NCBI GenBank assembly: GCA_003833135.1
Contig: QZLH01000912.1
Coordinates: 34,905-52,870, forward strand
Direction of reading: 5' to 3'
Length of the DNA stretch: 17,966 nt
Origin: Oehlia diaphana
Taxonomy: Eukaryota > Glomeromycota > Glomeromycetes > Glomerales > Glomeraceae
Made by a program: the position numbers and the translations under genes. The notes beneath the pieces were generated by a model, which was not told the origin of the DNA, made no database searches, and was given only the letters and a program-made list of their open reading frames with translations. How positions within the stretch are numbered: the first letter of the stretch is position 1; each line of letters starts with the position of its first letter. Below, one piece after another: positions 17,893 to 17,966 of the stretch.

Positions 17893-17966
17893 CAGTCAAC
17901 TCTCCATAAATACACTCTCCATAAATGCACACCCTCTATAAATGCACCCTTTTGCTTGGTCCCAAG
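17893..17966. mobile_element. Terminal repeat of a pogo/Tigger-like element, cut by the window end
   Basis: The sequence begins CAGTCAACTCTCC directly after a TA (17891-17892), the target of Tc1/mariner-superfamily elements. It continues with three copies of a subterminal motif, CTCTCCATAAATACA (17900), CTCTCCATAAATGCA (17915) and CCTCTATAAATGCA (17933), and ends TTGGTCCC. This order, CAGTC-ACTCTC, CTATAAA repeats, then TTGGTCCC, is typical of the ends of pogo/Tigger-type elements. The rest of the element lies beyond the window, so whether it has a transposase is unknown. Confidence 0.7.

Overview
The window reads as nuclear DNA of a very AT-rich fungus, most likely an arbuscular mycorrhizal fungus of the Glomeromycotina, Rhizophagus-like. 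The reasons are the short GT-AG introns (73-92 nt), long AT-rich spacers full of fold-back repeats, and three gene types known to be greatly expanded in that group: a BTB-TLDc protein, an F-box/LRR protein and an HMG-box-like (MATA_HMG-type) protein. The genus is inference; family membership rests on reading the translations, without a database search. 

Layout: (1) 181-2476, minus strand: a six-exon gene for a 626-residue protein joining an N-terminal ricin-B-like beta-trefoil to BTB, BACK-like and TLDc domains; one exon is only 15 nt. (2) 3529-4077, plus: a decayed, spliced gene of unknown family, ending abruptly at a fold-back MITE (4078-4350). (3) 5451-5508: a near-perfect palindrome, followed by a broken MULE/FAR1-like transposase relic on the minus strand (5658-6272). 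(4) 6273-9500: AT-rich spacer with no supported gene. (5) 9719-11164, plus: intact single-exon F-box/LRR gene with an upstream TATA box and a short perfect palindrome behind it. (6) 11460-12290: a GC-richer island with a 43-bp tandem array whose units keep a hairpin by compensatory changes, then a degenerate 36-bp array and a 17-bp-arm hairpin. (7) 13761-14156, plus: a 131-residue gene with a TATA box 80 bp upstream, which looks like an HMG-box protein lacking the middle helix. (8) 14816-17966: a chain of fold-back elements, including one built from 16-bp repeats, and at the right edge the terminal repeat of a pogo/Tigger-like element entering the window. 

There is no operon or shared pathway. 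The three intact genes are independent members of expanded families: a probable lectin-like/ubiquitin-ligase-adaptor or stress protein, a substrate-receptor candidate for SCF ligases, and a possible transcription-factor derivative. They sit among non-autonomous transposons, as is typical of accessory genome. The most unusual items are the lectin-BTB-TLDc fusion, the covarying hairpin array, and the HMG-like protein without helix 2.
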